64,000 nucleotides of DNA from positions 186,001-250,000 of the forward strand of contig BORH01000007.1 in NCBI GenBank assembly GCA_018333075.1, given 5' to 3'. A program made the position numbers and the translations under genes. The notes beneath the pieces are model-generated. The model searched no databases, was not told the DNA's origin, and was given only the letters and a program-made list of their open reading frames with translations. Of the stretch, positions 45,631 through 53,346 are shown one piece after another (position 1 is the first letter of the stretch; each line of letters starts with the position of its first letter). The DNA is from Heyndrickxia sporothermodurans (lineage in GTDB: Bacteria; Bacillota; Bacilli; Bacillales; Bacillaceae_C).

Positions 45631-45739
45631 AAGTCACCTCTTTTTCTAGACTTTTAATAGATTTCAAGTCATTTAGAATTACTGAAGTAATACATAACAA
45701 TATCCCAGCGATAATAATTAGTAATCCCGTGCTGATAAT
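45623..45739 (-). CDS. Possible 38-residue membrane peptide between tetR and permease
   Basis: Open frame ISTGLLIIIAGILLCITSV followed by ILNDLKSIKSLEKEVTYV, one membrane helix. Its stop overlaps the permease ATG, and AAGGAAGG precedes it, but the only start in reach is ATT (45739), which is rare. It may be a coupled leader peptide or an old gene that lost its ATG. Confidence 0.3.
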   Translation of the reverse strand: MISTGLLIIIAGILLCITSVILNDLKSIKSLEKEVTYV

Positions 45740-45753
45740 CTTACCTTCCTTTA

Positions 45754-46398
45754 TTATTCAAGGCTGCCTCTGTTTCCGCTGCCAAATATCTGCATAACGA
45801 CGGACATTAGACTACCACTTTCAGCACCAAGCAGCCTTTCTACATTGAAAACAAACGCCTGCATTCGTGAAACGCGCTCCTCGTCCGTCATTTCAACCAT
45901 ATCGTCATCAAAAATGGTGTTCATATATGTCACGACCATTTCCATGCATTCATACGGGAAGGGTGTATTGAACAGTCCTTGCTCAATACCCTCACGGATT
46001 ATTCCAGTCAGTATCGGGGGAACACCATTAATAATGACCTTTTGTATTTTCTGATGCATGAGTGCATTCTGCGGCTTGTGAATGTGCTCCATTATTTCCT
46101 TGCTGCTTTCTCCACTTAAGTTCAGAGCCATTACAACGCCGATAATTCGCTCATTTATGGGGATACTTTTATCTGCGGCACTTTCTTGAGCCGCGCCTAA
46201 AAGACGGACACTATACCGTTCAATCAGCGCGTCCATAATATCCTCCTTCGACTTGAAGTGATAATACAGCGTTCCCCGTGCAATTCCGACCATTTCGAGA
46301 ATATCGTTTGTACTTGTACCATCAAAGCCCTTCTGACCAAAAAGCTTATCTGCCGCATCAAGTATTTCGTTTTTGCGTTCTTCTGCTTCTTTCCTCAT
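45754..46398 (-). CDS. TetR-family repressor
   Basis: 214 residues. N-terminal TetR HTH ~8-55: RKNEILDAADKLFGQKGFDGTS, TNDILEMVGIARGTLYYHFKSKEDI. The divergent C-terminal ligand domain has few recognisable motifs. First gene of the tetR-permease-ATPase cassette; a 10-base-arm palindrome between promoter and ribosome binding site (46409) indicates autorepression. Ligand probably the transporter substrate. Confidence 0.9.
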   Translation of the reverse strand: MRKEAEERKNEILDAADKLFGQKGFDGTSTNDILEMVGIARGTLYYHFKSKEDIMDALIERYSVRLLGAAQESAADKSIPINERIIGVVMALNLSGESSKEIMEHIHKPQNALMHQKIQKVIINGVPPILTGIIREGIEQGLFNTPFPYECMEMVVTYMNTIFDDDMVEMTDEERVSRMQAFVFNVERLLGAESGSLMSVVMQIFGSGNRGSLE

Positions 46399-46408
46399 TT
46401 TAAATCCT

Positions 46409-46466
46409 CCTTATAGACCGACTGTCTGTCTATAAGGTATTATAGCATTCTATGGTTAGTCGTCAA
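46409..46466 (-). promoter_or_regulatory. tetR promoter and palindromic operator
   Basis: Minus-strand TTGACG (46461-46466) and TATAAT (46439-46444) 16 bases apart. CCTTATAGAC / GTCTATAAGG, perfect ten-base arms with a nine-base centre (46409-46437), spans the transcript start to the AAGGAGG site. Confidence 0.85.
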
Positions 46467-46632
46467 GGTGATATGCTAAATTTTGTAAACAATTCATCTT
46501 GAAATTTCCTGCCGAATGACCCATTTTATTTAAAGATGGCTAACCTTATTTGTTGTTTTTAGTTCAAGCTTTTATCTTAGCTGAGCAAATAGTTATTTTA
46601 TCTTTTATTACATTTACCTGTCCCTTAACCAC

Positions 46633-46675
46633 GTAAGAAAAGGCGTTCCTAATTATTACAGAAACACCTGCGTTA
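46633..46675 (-). terminator. Terminator after the nucleotidyltransferase gene
   Basis: Minus-strand AGGTGTTTCTG / AGGAACGCCT stem followed by TTTCTT. Related in sequence to hairpins at 38610 and 48351. Confidence 0.6.
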
Positions 46676-46703
46676 CCTACAAATCTAAACCTCTATGACA
46701 ATA

Positions 46704-47240
46704 TTAAATTAACTCCGCTATAATACGATTTAAAATTCTTTTGCTTTCTACATCCTTTGATCGAGGAGTCCGACCAATTTGTTCGTAGACCTCTTTTTCC
46801 TCCAGAAGTTGTCTTGGATTTAAGACTCGAGCTGAGATGCCGCTCAACAAATAATCTTGCGGTAGTAAGGAATCAGCACGCCATACCCATTCCGGTAATC
46901 CATTCATAATAAGACTTCCTTCACTGGTACGCGTTATATAGCTAAATGTAATTTCTACGACATCCTTACAAAAATCAGATTGCCTACCACGAAACTCCTC
47001 TTTGACATGAGTCTGTTTATAGCCAGCACCTGCAAGGGCATGCTCTAGCTGTTCACGGTGTTGTATCCATGTTACCAAGTCGATATCGTCATGCGCACGG
47101 GTAACCCTTCCAAGTAAAAATTCGATTGCCCATCCTCCTCGCAACCAGAATTCACATCCGATTTCTGTAGAGATTGCACTAATTTCACTTAATATCTTTA
47201 ATTGTGCCGCGGTTTGAACATCAAAAAGTTGATCTGTCAT
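46704..47240 (-). CDS. Nucleotidyltransferase-fold protein (antibiotic-NTase-like)
   Basis: 178 residues from the ATG at 47240, with GGAGG seven bases upstream; a longer frame to 47258 is less likely. FWLRGGWAIEFLLGRVTRAHDDIDLVTW is the NTase core, with the metal-binding D-D-I-D and an R-G-G-W-A signature shared with LnuA/LinB-type and ANT(2'')-like enzymes (PF10706 style). It could nucleotidylate an aminoglycoside or lincosamide, but many such proteins have no resistance role. Monocistronic. Confidence 0.78.
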   Translation of the reverse strand: MTDQLFDVQTAAQLKILSEISAISTEIGCEFWLRGGWAIEFLLGRVTRAHDDIDLVTWIQHREQLEHALAGAGYKQTHVKEEFRGRQSDFCKDVVEITFSYITRTSEGSLIMNGLPEWVWRADSLLPQDYLLSGISARVLNPRQLLEEKEVYEQIGRTPRSKDVESKRILNRIIAELI

Positions 47241-47340
47241 GTAGAACCTCCATAACATTTTTTCTAACTACCTTTTCACCTGCACGAAATCATTCTCTTC
47301 CTTTAGATAACCTAACTTTAGTAAAAAGACACAACATGAA

Positions 47341-48189
47341 TTATAAAACTTCTAATAAACTCAATTTTTCAATTATCATTGACTTATATTTGTCAGCCTC
47401 ATATTTAGAATTATTGATTATTTCTTTTTTCAGTATTAACCTATCAAAAATTTCTCTTTCCAATTCTCTTCTTGCTTCTAGCACTTTTAAAGTGCCTTCT
47501 AACCCTTTGTAACCAAGCGCTTTCCTATTTCCTTGGTTTGTATAATACTTAATAAATCCAATTGACCATTCCTTTGTTCTCTCATTAAATGCTTTCTTGA
47601 ATGAAAACTCTAGGTCATCCTGTTCTACATATAATAATACTGGGTTTAATTTTTCGATAATTTTCGATAAGGTACTAACATAATTAATCACTTTTTCTTT
47701 TTGCTCACCGTATTTAATCATTCCAATGGTTACTGGGTTTTGAATGAAGCAACATTCAAAAATATACGTTTTATTATTCTTGAGTGCCTCTTCAGCAAAA
47801 TCGGTCCATTTGTCAGTAATTAATTCAATATTTTGTACTAGTGGTAATTCATAAATATCATTTTTAAAAATTGTACTTAATAATTGCTCTGAAAACTTTT
47901 CTCCATATTCGTTCTTAATTTTTTGATATGGTAATAAATAATGGTTTCCTTTTTTGATCACTCTATTAATCAATATTTCTTTAAATTCTCCACTATTCGA
48001 TAACAAACATTCAAATTCATTTTTATTAAAACAAGATACGCCATCATAATCAGCAGAGTGGTCCAGATTCCCTTCTAAAAATAACTCGGCTTTTATATTA
48101 TTTTCAGTCAGAATATCATTGATTATATTTGCAGTGGTTGATTTACCAAATCCAGGTAAACCTTCTACAATTATTAGTTTTGTGTTCAT
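47341..48189 (-). CDS. P-loop NTPase/kinase-like protein
   Basis: 282 residues. Walker A IIVEGLPGFGKSTTANIIN at residues 6-24; FECCFIQNP and PVLLYVEQDD resemble strands of nucleoside/nucleotide-kinase-like P-loop proteins found in Bacillus. ERTKEWSIGFIKYY and the C-terminal helices are unassigned. AGGAGG lies 13 bases before the ATG, a long spacing. Function unknown. Confidence 0.72.
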   Translation of the reverse strand: MNTKLIIVEGLPGFGKSTTANIINDILTENNIKAELFLEGNLDHSADYDGVSCFNKNEFECLLSNSGEFKEILINRVIKKGNHYLLPYQKIKNEYGEKFSEQLLSTIFKNDIYELPLVQNIELITDKWTDFAEEALKNNKTYIFECCFIQNPVTIGMIKYGEQKEKVINYVSTLSKIIEKLNPVLLYVEQDDLEFSFKKAFNERTKEWSIGFIKYYTNQGNRKALGYKGLEGTLKVLEARRELEREIFDRLILKKEIINNSKYEADKYKSMIIEKLSLLEVL

Positions 48190-48350
48190 AAAAAGATAAA
48201 ATCCTCCTTTAACTGTTCAGGATGTAAAGGGACGAATAACAAAACAAATAAAAAATATACTAATCCACTGCACTCACCTCTACTAGTCGTTTATTTGTAA
48301 TTCTCTATATCAAGATGAAATTCCTTCACCATTTAAATTGATGGGTTAGT

Positions 48351-48388
48351 AAAAAAGCGTTCCTGCAAATTGCAGAAACGCACTTTTT
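48351..48388 (-). terminator. Terminator after the Nudix-CPCC pair
   Basis: AAAGCGTTCCTGCA / TGCAGAAACGCACTTT, a long stem with flanking A and T runs. The rest of 48190-48491 shows no gene. Confidence 0.75.
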
Positions 48389-48491
48389 CGTGAACTATGG
48401 TTAAACCTCTTCTTGAAATGTCATCGTTTTTATTGGCTTCAAATTAAAAGGTATAATAAACTCCCTAAGGTTTTCTATTTGAAATCTGATT

Positions 48492-48764
48492 TCACTTCTT
48501 AGTCAATAGTTGCCATTTTGGATCTTTTATGTCAGTCACATTTTGCCTTCTCACAAATTCAAGACAATCCTCTTCACATGCCCCAAATTTAATAAAGTTT
48601 CTTTGTGCTTTCCTTAATGAAACTTTATTAGCTCCACCTTCATAATCTGGATCTCTAAATTGCACACCATCATCTTCCCAAAAGCATATTTTACAAATTT
48701 CGTATGTATCTGTTGGTTCTTCATCTAATGTTTTATAACCACAACAAGGACATGTATATTTCAT
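48492..48764 (-). CDS. CPCC-family cysteine-rich zinc-ribbon-like protein
   Basis: 90 residues from the ATG at 48764 (GGGGGAC site). YTCPCCGYKTL and YEICKICFWEDDGVQ supply two Cys pairs of a probable zinc site; DPDYEGGANKVSLRKAQRNF is conserved in CPCC-family proteins, which often sit in toxin-immunity or defence neighbourhoods but are uncharacterised. Begins two bases after the Nudix stop, so the two are coupled. Confidence 0.8.
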   Translation of the reverse strand: MKYTCPCCGYKTLDEEPTDTYEICKICFWEDDGVQFRDPDYEGGANKVSLRKAQRNFIKFGACEEDCLEFVRRQNVTDIKDPKWQLLTKK

Positions 48765-48765
48765 T

Positions 48766-49200
48766 TTATATTTGTCCCCCATTACTTACTGCCCAATAAT
48801 GATGCTCATGGAAAAGGAGTTCTTGAGCATTGTCAATATCCATCCACCTTATAAAGTGGTCATCTTCCGTTGGTTCCTGTATTTTATCCAATAATTCTGC
48901 TAAGTAGAAATATCCATCATTTATGAGGGGTTCATTTTTAGTAGAGTGAAAATATCTCTTTGCATTACCAATAAAAGAACCTATAGATACCTTATAAACG
49001 GTTTCTTCCAACATTTCTCTTTCAAGGCATTCTATACAGCTTTCATCATTTTCAATTCCTCCACCAGGCAAAAAATAATGTCCTCTTGAATTTTGCACAG
49101 TTAAAACCTTATCCTTTGCAGAATTAAAAATGATAGCATAAACACCTTTTCTTATATGATAATCAAGCCCGACCATTTTTTCTCCAAAAACCTTAACCAT
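48766..49200 (-). CDS. Nudix hydrolase
   Basis: 144 residues. Nudix box GGGIENDESCIECLEREMLEETVYKV at ~46-71 (written here in its standard order G-x5-E-x7-R-E-x-x-E-E): the catalytic REMLEE is intact, but the Gly after EE is replaced (ETV), a common variation. Hydrolyses a nucleoside diphosphate linked to X; substrate unknown. AAGGTG site. Operon with the CPCC gene. Confidence 0.87.
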   Translation of the reverse strand: MVKVFGEKMVGLDYHIRKGVYAIIFNSAKDKVLTVQNSRGHYFLPGGGIENDESCIECLEREMLEETVYKVSIGSFIGNAKRYFHSTKNEPLINDGYFYLAELLDKIQEPTEDDHFIRWMDIDNAQELLFHEHHYWAVSNGGQI

Positions 49201-49268
49201 GATTTCACCTTTTCATACTTCAATTATATTGTTCAGTAAACATTCTACTCGATGCTGAGGAAGATTTA

Positions 49269-49685
49269 TTAACATTCACCTTGAAATATGTAAGGCGATG
49301 AGGATTTTAATAAACTCTCTACTCCACCTGGATGATAGGGCATTAATTTATTAGCTGTATTTATGTCCACCCATTTTATTTCTGCAATTTCTTTCTTATC
49401 CACAATTTTAATTTCACCGTCGATAATTTTTGCCTTAAAAATAATCATTAAACCGTGGTGTCCATGTTTTATAAAAAACGCTTCATTCACTGCAATAATG
49501 TTTCCTATTTCAACTACTAAACCAGTCTCTTCTTTTGTTTCGCGGATAACCGCCTGTTCTAACGTTTCTCCTGTTTCAACTGCCCCACCTGGTAGTGACC
49601 AAGTCGCATGTCGATTATTAACCATTAATACTTTCTTTGTTATTTCATCATAAATAAACGAATATACAACATCTACTCTTTTCAC
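49269..49685 (-). CDS. Nudix hydrolase (MutT-like)
   Basis: 138 residues. Intact Nudix box: GGAVETGETLEQAV then IRETKEETGL (~33-55). N-terminal VDVVYSFIYDEITKKVLMVNN and C-terminal EIKWVDINTANKLMPYH are typical. GTG start after GAGGGTG. Could sanitise oxidised or unusual nucleotides; substrate unknown. Adjacent to another Nudix gene but separately started. Confidence 0.88.
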   Translation of the reverse strand: MKRVDVVYSFIYDEITKKVLMVNNRHATWSLPGGAVETGETLEQAVIRETKEETGLVVEIGNIIAVNEAFFIKHGHHGLMIIFKAKIIDGEIKIVDKKEIAEIKWVDINTANKLMPYHPGGVESLLKSSSPYIFQGEC

Positions 49686-49816
49686 AAAAACACCCTCTTG
49701 TTATTAATCTGATTTCAACAAATTTCCTTACTCTAATCGTTAGAGCATGATTCGTGAACACTTAAAAAAATTGGATAGCTTTATCGAATATATTCATATA
49801 AATTTTAATAAAAACA

Positions 49817-49845
49817 GGCACTGTTCCAATAATAAGGAACGTGCC
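49817..49845 (-). terminator. Terminator after the cysteine hydrolase gene
   Basis: GGCACTGTTCC / GGAACGTGCC hairpin 37 bases past the stop at 49882, with TTTT following on the minus strand. Confidence 0.65.
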
Positions 49846-49881
49846 CGAAGATTATAGAATAAACTTTTTTAGAAATGTATA

Positions 49882-50439
49882 TTATCGGTAATTGTCATGG
49901 ATCGGCTGAAATAAATCTTCTTGAGCAGACCTAACGACTGAAAAATGATCAACATTGTAGTGGCCGTGCAGTATATCATTATGATGATTTATTATCTCCT
50001 GAGCAGATAGTATCGTAGAATCTGTCGTCGAATGTCCGTCCCCAACTAAAGTAACATCAAAATGATTGATGGTTGCAGTTCTAACTGCGGTGTCAACACA
50101 ATATTCTGTTTTACATCCCATTATAACTAGGTGTTTTATTTCATTGTCTTTTAAAAAGTCCATTAATGGTGTATCATAAAATGCATTTGTAGCTAATTTA
50201 TCAAATACTTTCGCTGTGGCTGGCACCTTTATTTTTTCATGTATTTGAAAACCTGGACCATTTCCGTCAGCAACATCTTTATCCCTAATAAAGACGATTA
50301 AAGCATCTGATTCGACTGCCTTATCAATGACTAAATTAACATGATCTAATAATCCTTCTTTATTAAACACACTTTTCTCTTCATTATTGCCCTCAACTAA
50401 TTCTTGCTGGACATCAATAATAAGTAACGCTTGCTTCAT
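49882..50439 (-). CDS. Isochorismatase-family cysteine hydrolase
   Basis: 185 residues. Catalytic residues: Asp9 in ALLIIDVQQEL, Lys in VFDKLATNAF (~100), Cys in VIMGCKTEYCVDTAVR (~124). NHHNDILHG near the C-terminus is shared with YcaC/PncA-like amidohydrolases of Bacillus. Reaction unknown. GAGGAG site, ATG start. A second family member is in the marR operon (10514). Confidence 0.87.
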   Translation of the reverse strand: MKQALLIIDVQQELVEGNNEEKSVFNKEGLLDHVNLVIDKAVESDALIVFIRDKDVADGNGPGFQIHEKIKVPATAKVFDKLATNAFYDTPLMDFLKDNEIKHLVIMGCKTEYCVDTAVRTATINHFDVTLVGDGHSTTDSTILSAQEIINHHNDILHGHYNVDHFSVVRSAQEDLFQPIHDNYR

Positions 50440-50565
50440 AGAAAACTCCTCTACGTTAAATTTTAATCCGTTCTACAAACCCTTTTCTCAATTTTACTTA
50501 CCATAAATACCGCCCCCTTTCACTTCTTAACTTATTTCGTTAAGAAGTTCAAAAAACCCTTTTTT

Positions 50566-50592
50566 GGGACACAGGGTCTGGTTCCTTGTCCC
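50566..50592 (+). repeat. 27-nt GGGAC...GTCCC dispersed repeat, copy 3
   Basis: Starts GGGACACAGGG and ends CCTTGTCCC. Lies between a hydrolase gene and the oxidoreductase pseudogene. Confidence 0.75.
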
Positions 50593-50628
50593 TTTTATTT
50601 TCCTGGTATCTAAGAATTTTGACTCTCT

Positions 50629-51871
50629 CTAAGCGCAATAAATGGGAGTTCTGCTATCGATGGATGTGTTCCAAAGAATGATTGAGCTTGGCTTACGGGT
50701 GCCCTTCAATTTAATCATCAGGGCAATTGTAGTAATGATTTCCTTTGCCTGATGACCTACACAGGTACCTCCATTAAGCTTTCCATCCTTATCCCAAACG
50801 ATTTTTAAGAATCCTTCTCTTTGATTCTTCATAAACGCTCGAAAATTTCGTGTTTCATAGGGAACTTTAATATATTCTACATCTTCATCATTCGTCTTAA
50901 TATATCCAACAGTTGCTACTTGAGGGTTTTCGTTAAAAGCTAATGGAAGTGTACTAGGATTAATCATTTCTGTATTTTGGTTAAGCAGCAACACGTGCCT
51001 TTGCCAACGCTTGTACGACAGTATATGAATGAGGCATCTGTGCATCGCCTATGATATAAATTGAATTATTATCGGTTTGACCGAATGTGTCAATGTCAAT
51101 TGATCCTGCCTGATTCATTTGAAGATTCGTAGCCTCTATATGTAATTGATCCAGATTAGACCGAAAGCCAAGTGTAATAAATGCTACTTCGGCTTCAAAT
51201 ACACTTTCGTCTTCTCGCGCTGCCCTAACCATTCTTCCAGTATTGGTTAACTCCTTAACCCGCGGGCCACCACTTTCAATTTTTACTCCATTATTAGAAT
51301 AATGGGAATGGAGATATTCTGTAATTTCGTTTTTCTGGAAGGAGCTAGGTTACTCCTATATTTAGTTGATTAAAAAGATTCACCATCTCATTACCAATAA
51401 AACCGTCTCCAATAACAATCATTGTAGAAGGAAAACAGGTTAATTCATAGAGGTTTTGAAAAGAGAAAATCCGCTTTCCATCAGGTTGAATCGTTTTAGG
51501 AAAAACTGGCCGCGATCCGTTGGCAATAAGAATCTTGTTGCTAGAAATAATGGTTTCATCTCCATTTTCATGAACAATCTTAACCGAATGACTGCTTTGA
51601 AAAGTGGAAACCCCATATAAAACCTGCACTCCAGCATTCTCTAACAAGTTTTTATGCTATTCCTTCCACAACTATAAAGATTATCAATCAATGGGAGTGA
51701 AAAGGATTCCTGCTTTTTTATCTCATCAACATTCGCAAGAAAAATATTAGTATAACCTGCTTTCCACTCCCCTACAGGACCTTTTGTACTAAAATGACAT
51801 ATTTTGAGTACCTGCTTGCGGTTAAAGCTGCCTGGTCCTCCCCCTATAATCAAAACATCAGCACCCATCAA
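50629..51871 (-). pseudogene. Broken FAD/NAD disulfide oxidoreductase
   Basis: At least four frames together cover a dihydrolipoamide-dehydrogenase/mercuric-reductase-like protein: FAD motif VLIIGGGPGSF, then KILIANGSRPVFPKTI, NAD motif VIGDGFIGNEMVN, FITLGFRSNLDQL, IYIIGDAQMPHSYTVVQAL, and C-terminal dimer domain pieces (QVATVGYIK, GKLNGGTCVGHQAKEII). The N-terminal redox CxxxxC region is deleted (GGGPGSF runs into RKQVLKICHF). Frameshifts lie near 51640, 51345 and 51000. Non-functional. Confidence 0.85.
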
Positions 51872-51921
51872 AACGCTCTCCCCTGTCCCAATTTTATTAT
51901 TCGTTTTACTTTTATTTGTTG

Positions 51922-51990
51922 TTCTGTTTGTGACTCATCGATTCTCGTTTGTGGACCATTCTTAGTTCCAGATGCTCCTTGTTTGTGCTT
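51922..51990. repeat. Short relative of the 6.1-kb minisatellite
   Basis: Contains GTTTGTGACTCATCGATTC, CGTTTGTGGACCATTC and TTGTTTGTG in the same order and spacing style as the 21-bp words of the 6141-6717 array. Lies between the oxidoreductase relic and the next gene. Confidence 0.65.
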
Positions 51991-52033
51991 GTCCCGTCGC
52001 AATTTCTAAGAATCATTGAAAATAGTTGATCCT

Positions 52034-53146
52034 CTAGTCAATACTTTTGTTCCATAGATAGCTATATTTGAAGAGTATCTTCCCATTTTCCAAGGAAATC
52101 TTATAAAGATAACCATTTGTTTGAAAATACATATTATTTTCTTCCATAAATCCTGAACTTTCATCACCAGCTTGAATCGATGTTGACCATATGATTTTTT
52201 TATTTGGTATCTTCACTTTAGAAATAGTTAGTGAAGGATCATTTCTTTTTGGACTATAGGAAATATAAGCAACTGAGTTTTTCGGATCATATGCTAAAAT
52301 ACTTAAGTTAATAAAACGACTGTTGATTTCTTTTAAAGCATCATTAATCAATTGTTGATCATCTTCAGAAATTTCGTTAGCAAGAAATCGCCCCTTTAAA
52401 AAGAACGGACTTTCAAAGGTATGTTCTTCTAAAATCGTTTTGTAGTTATCGCTTTTATTTAATGTGAATTTTTCTAAATCAATTTTGTAGTATTGATTAT
52501 CTAATCCATATAAATACATGTTTTTCTTGTTCTCAATAAAATAATCTGTCATCTCAAAGCTCAGATTTCCTTTTAGCTTAGGAAGTTTTTGATATAGTTC
52601 ATCTTCTGACAACGATTTTTTTCCTGTCATCATATCAATAAACGATAATTGCTTTTTTTTCGGGTTCATTATGATCATATCATCTTTGGTTTGACCGATT
52701 ACATAGTCCTGCCATGTCGATTTTTTTGTCCATTCCTTTTTTCCGGTACCACTATTTACAGCAATAAATTCAAATGTAGAAGTACTAGTAGAGACACCAT
52801 TCGAGTGACCATTGGGTATACGAGCCCGAACTTTATTTACTATTATCGATTTCCCATTCTTATTCATCGTTACGGTTGGAGCTTCGCTATTCACCTCAAC
52901 ATGTCTGCCAGCACCACTAAAAGTAAGCAATGCAAGACTTCCTATTACAAAATAAAAAATAAGTAATAGACTTAGAAATATACCTGCCCGTTTAAAGCTT
53001 CCTTTTCCAAATCTTCTCTTTTTTATTGTTAGGAATAACCAAAAGGCGATTACAAGGAACAAGATAAAATAAATAATTCCTAACACAACATCAAAGAAAA
53101 ACCAGTCTCTAAACAACCAGCCTCTTAAAATATTTTGGAAAAACAT
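52034..53146 (-). CDS. Membrane protein with beta-propeller-like extracellular domain
   Basis: 370 residues. Two N-terminal helices (~15-42 and ~55-78), then an outside domain with repeated strands such as FEFIAVNSGTGKKEWTKKS, YYKIDLEKFTL, ISKVKIPNKKIIWSTSI and LYKISLENGKILFKY, which look like PQQ/YncE-type propeller blades. No catalytic motif. I do not recognise the gene. AGGAGAG site ten bases before the ATG. Confidence 0.7.
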   Translation of the reverse strand: MFFQNILRGWLFRDWFFFDVVLGIIYFILFLVIAFWLFLTIKKRRFGKGSFKRAGIFLSLLLIFYFVIGSLALLTFSGAGRHVEVNSEAPTVTMNKNGKSIIVNKVRARIPNGHSNGVSTSTSTFEFIAVNSGTGKKEWTKKSTWQDYVIGQTKDDMIIMNPKKKQLSFIDMMTGKKSLSEDELYQKLPKLKGNLSFEMTDYFIENKKNMYLYGLDNQYYKIDLEKFTLNKSDNYKTILEEHTFESPFFLKGRFLANEISEDDQQLINDALKEINSRFINLSILAYDPKNSVAYISYSPKRNDPSLTISKVKIPNKKIIWSTSIQAGDESSGFMEENNMYFQTNGYLYKISLENGKILFKYSYLWNKSID

Positions 53147-53346
53147 ATTCAGACTCTCCTAACTTAAGAACATTATGTTTTTCCTAATTATACATAAAAT
53201 TAACTGTAAAATTTCACTAAAATTTATTAAGCAAATAAAGCTTGAATATAAAAATGCCAAATCCACAAAAAAATATGAGAAAAAAACTGGTCGAAAACTA
53301 TAGAACCAATCTTTTTCCCATCTAATCTATAAATTACAATAGATTA

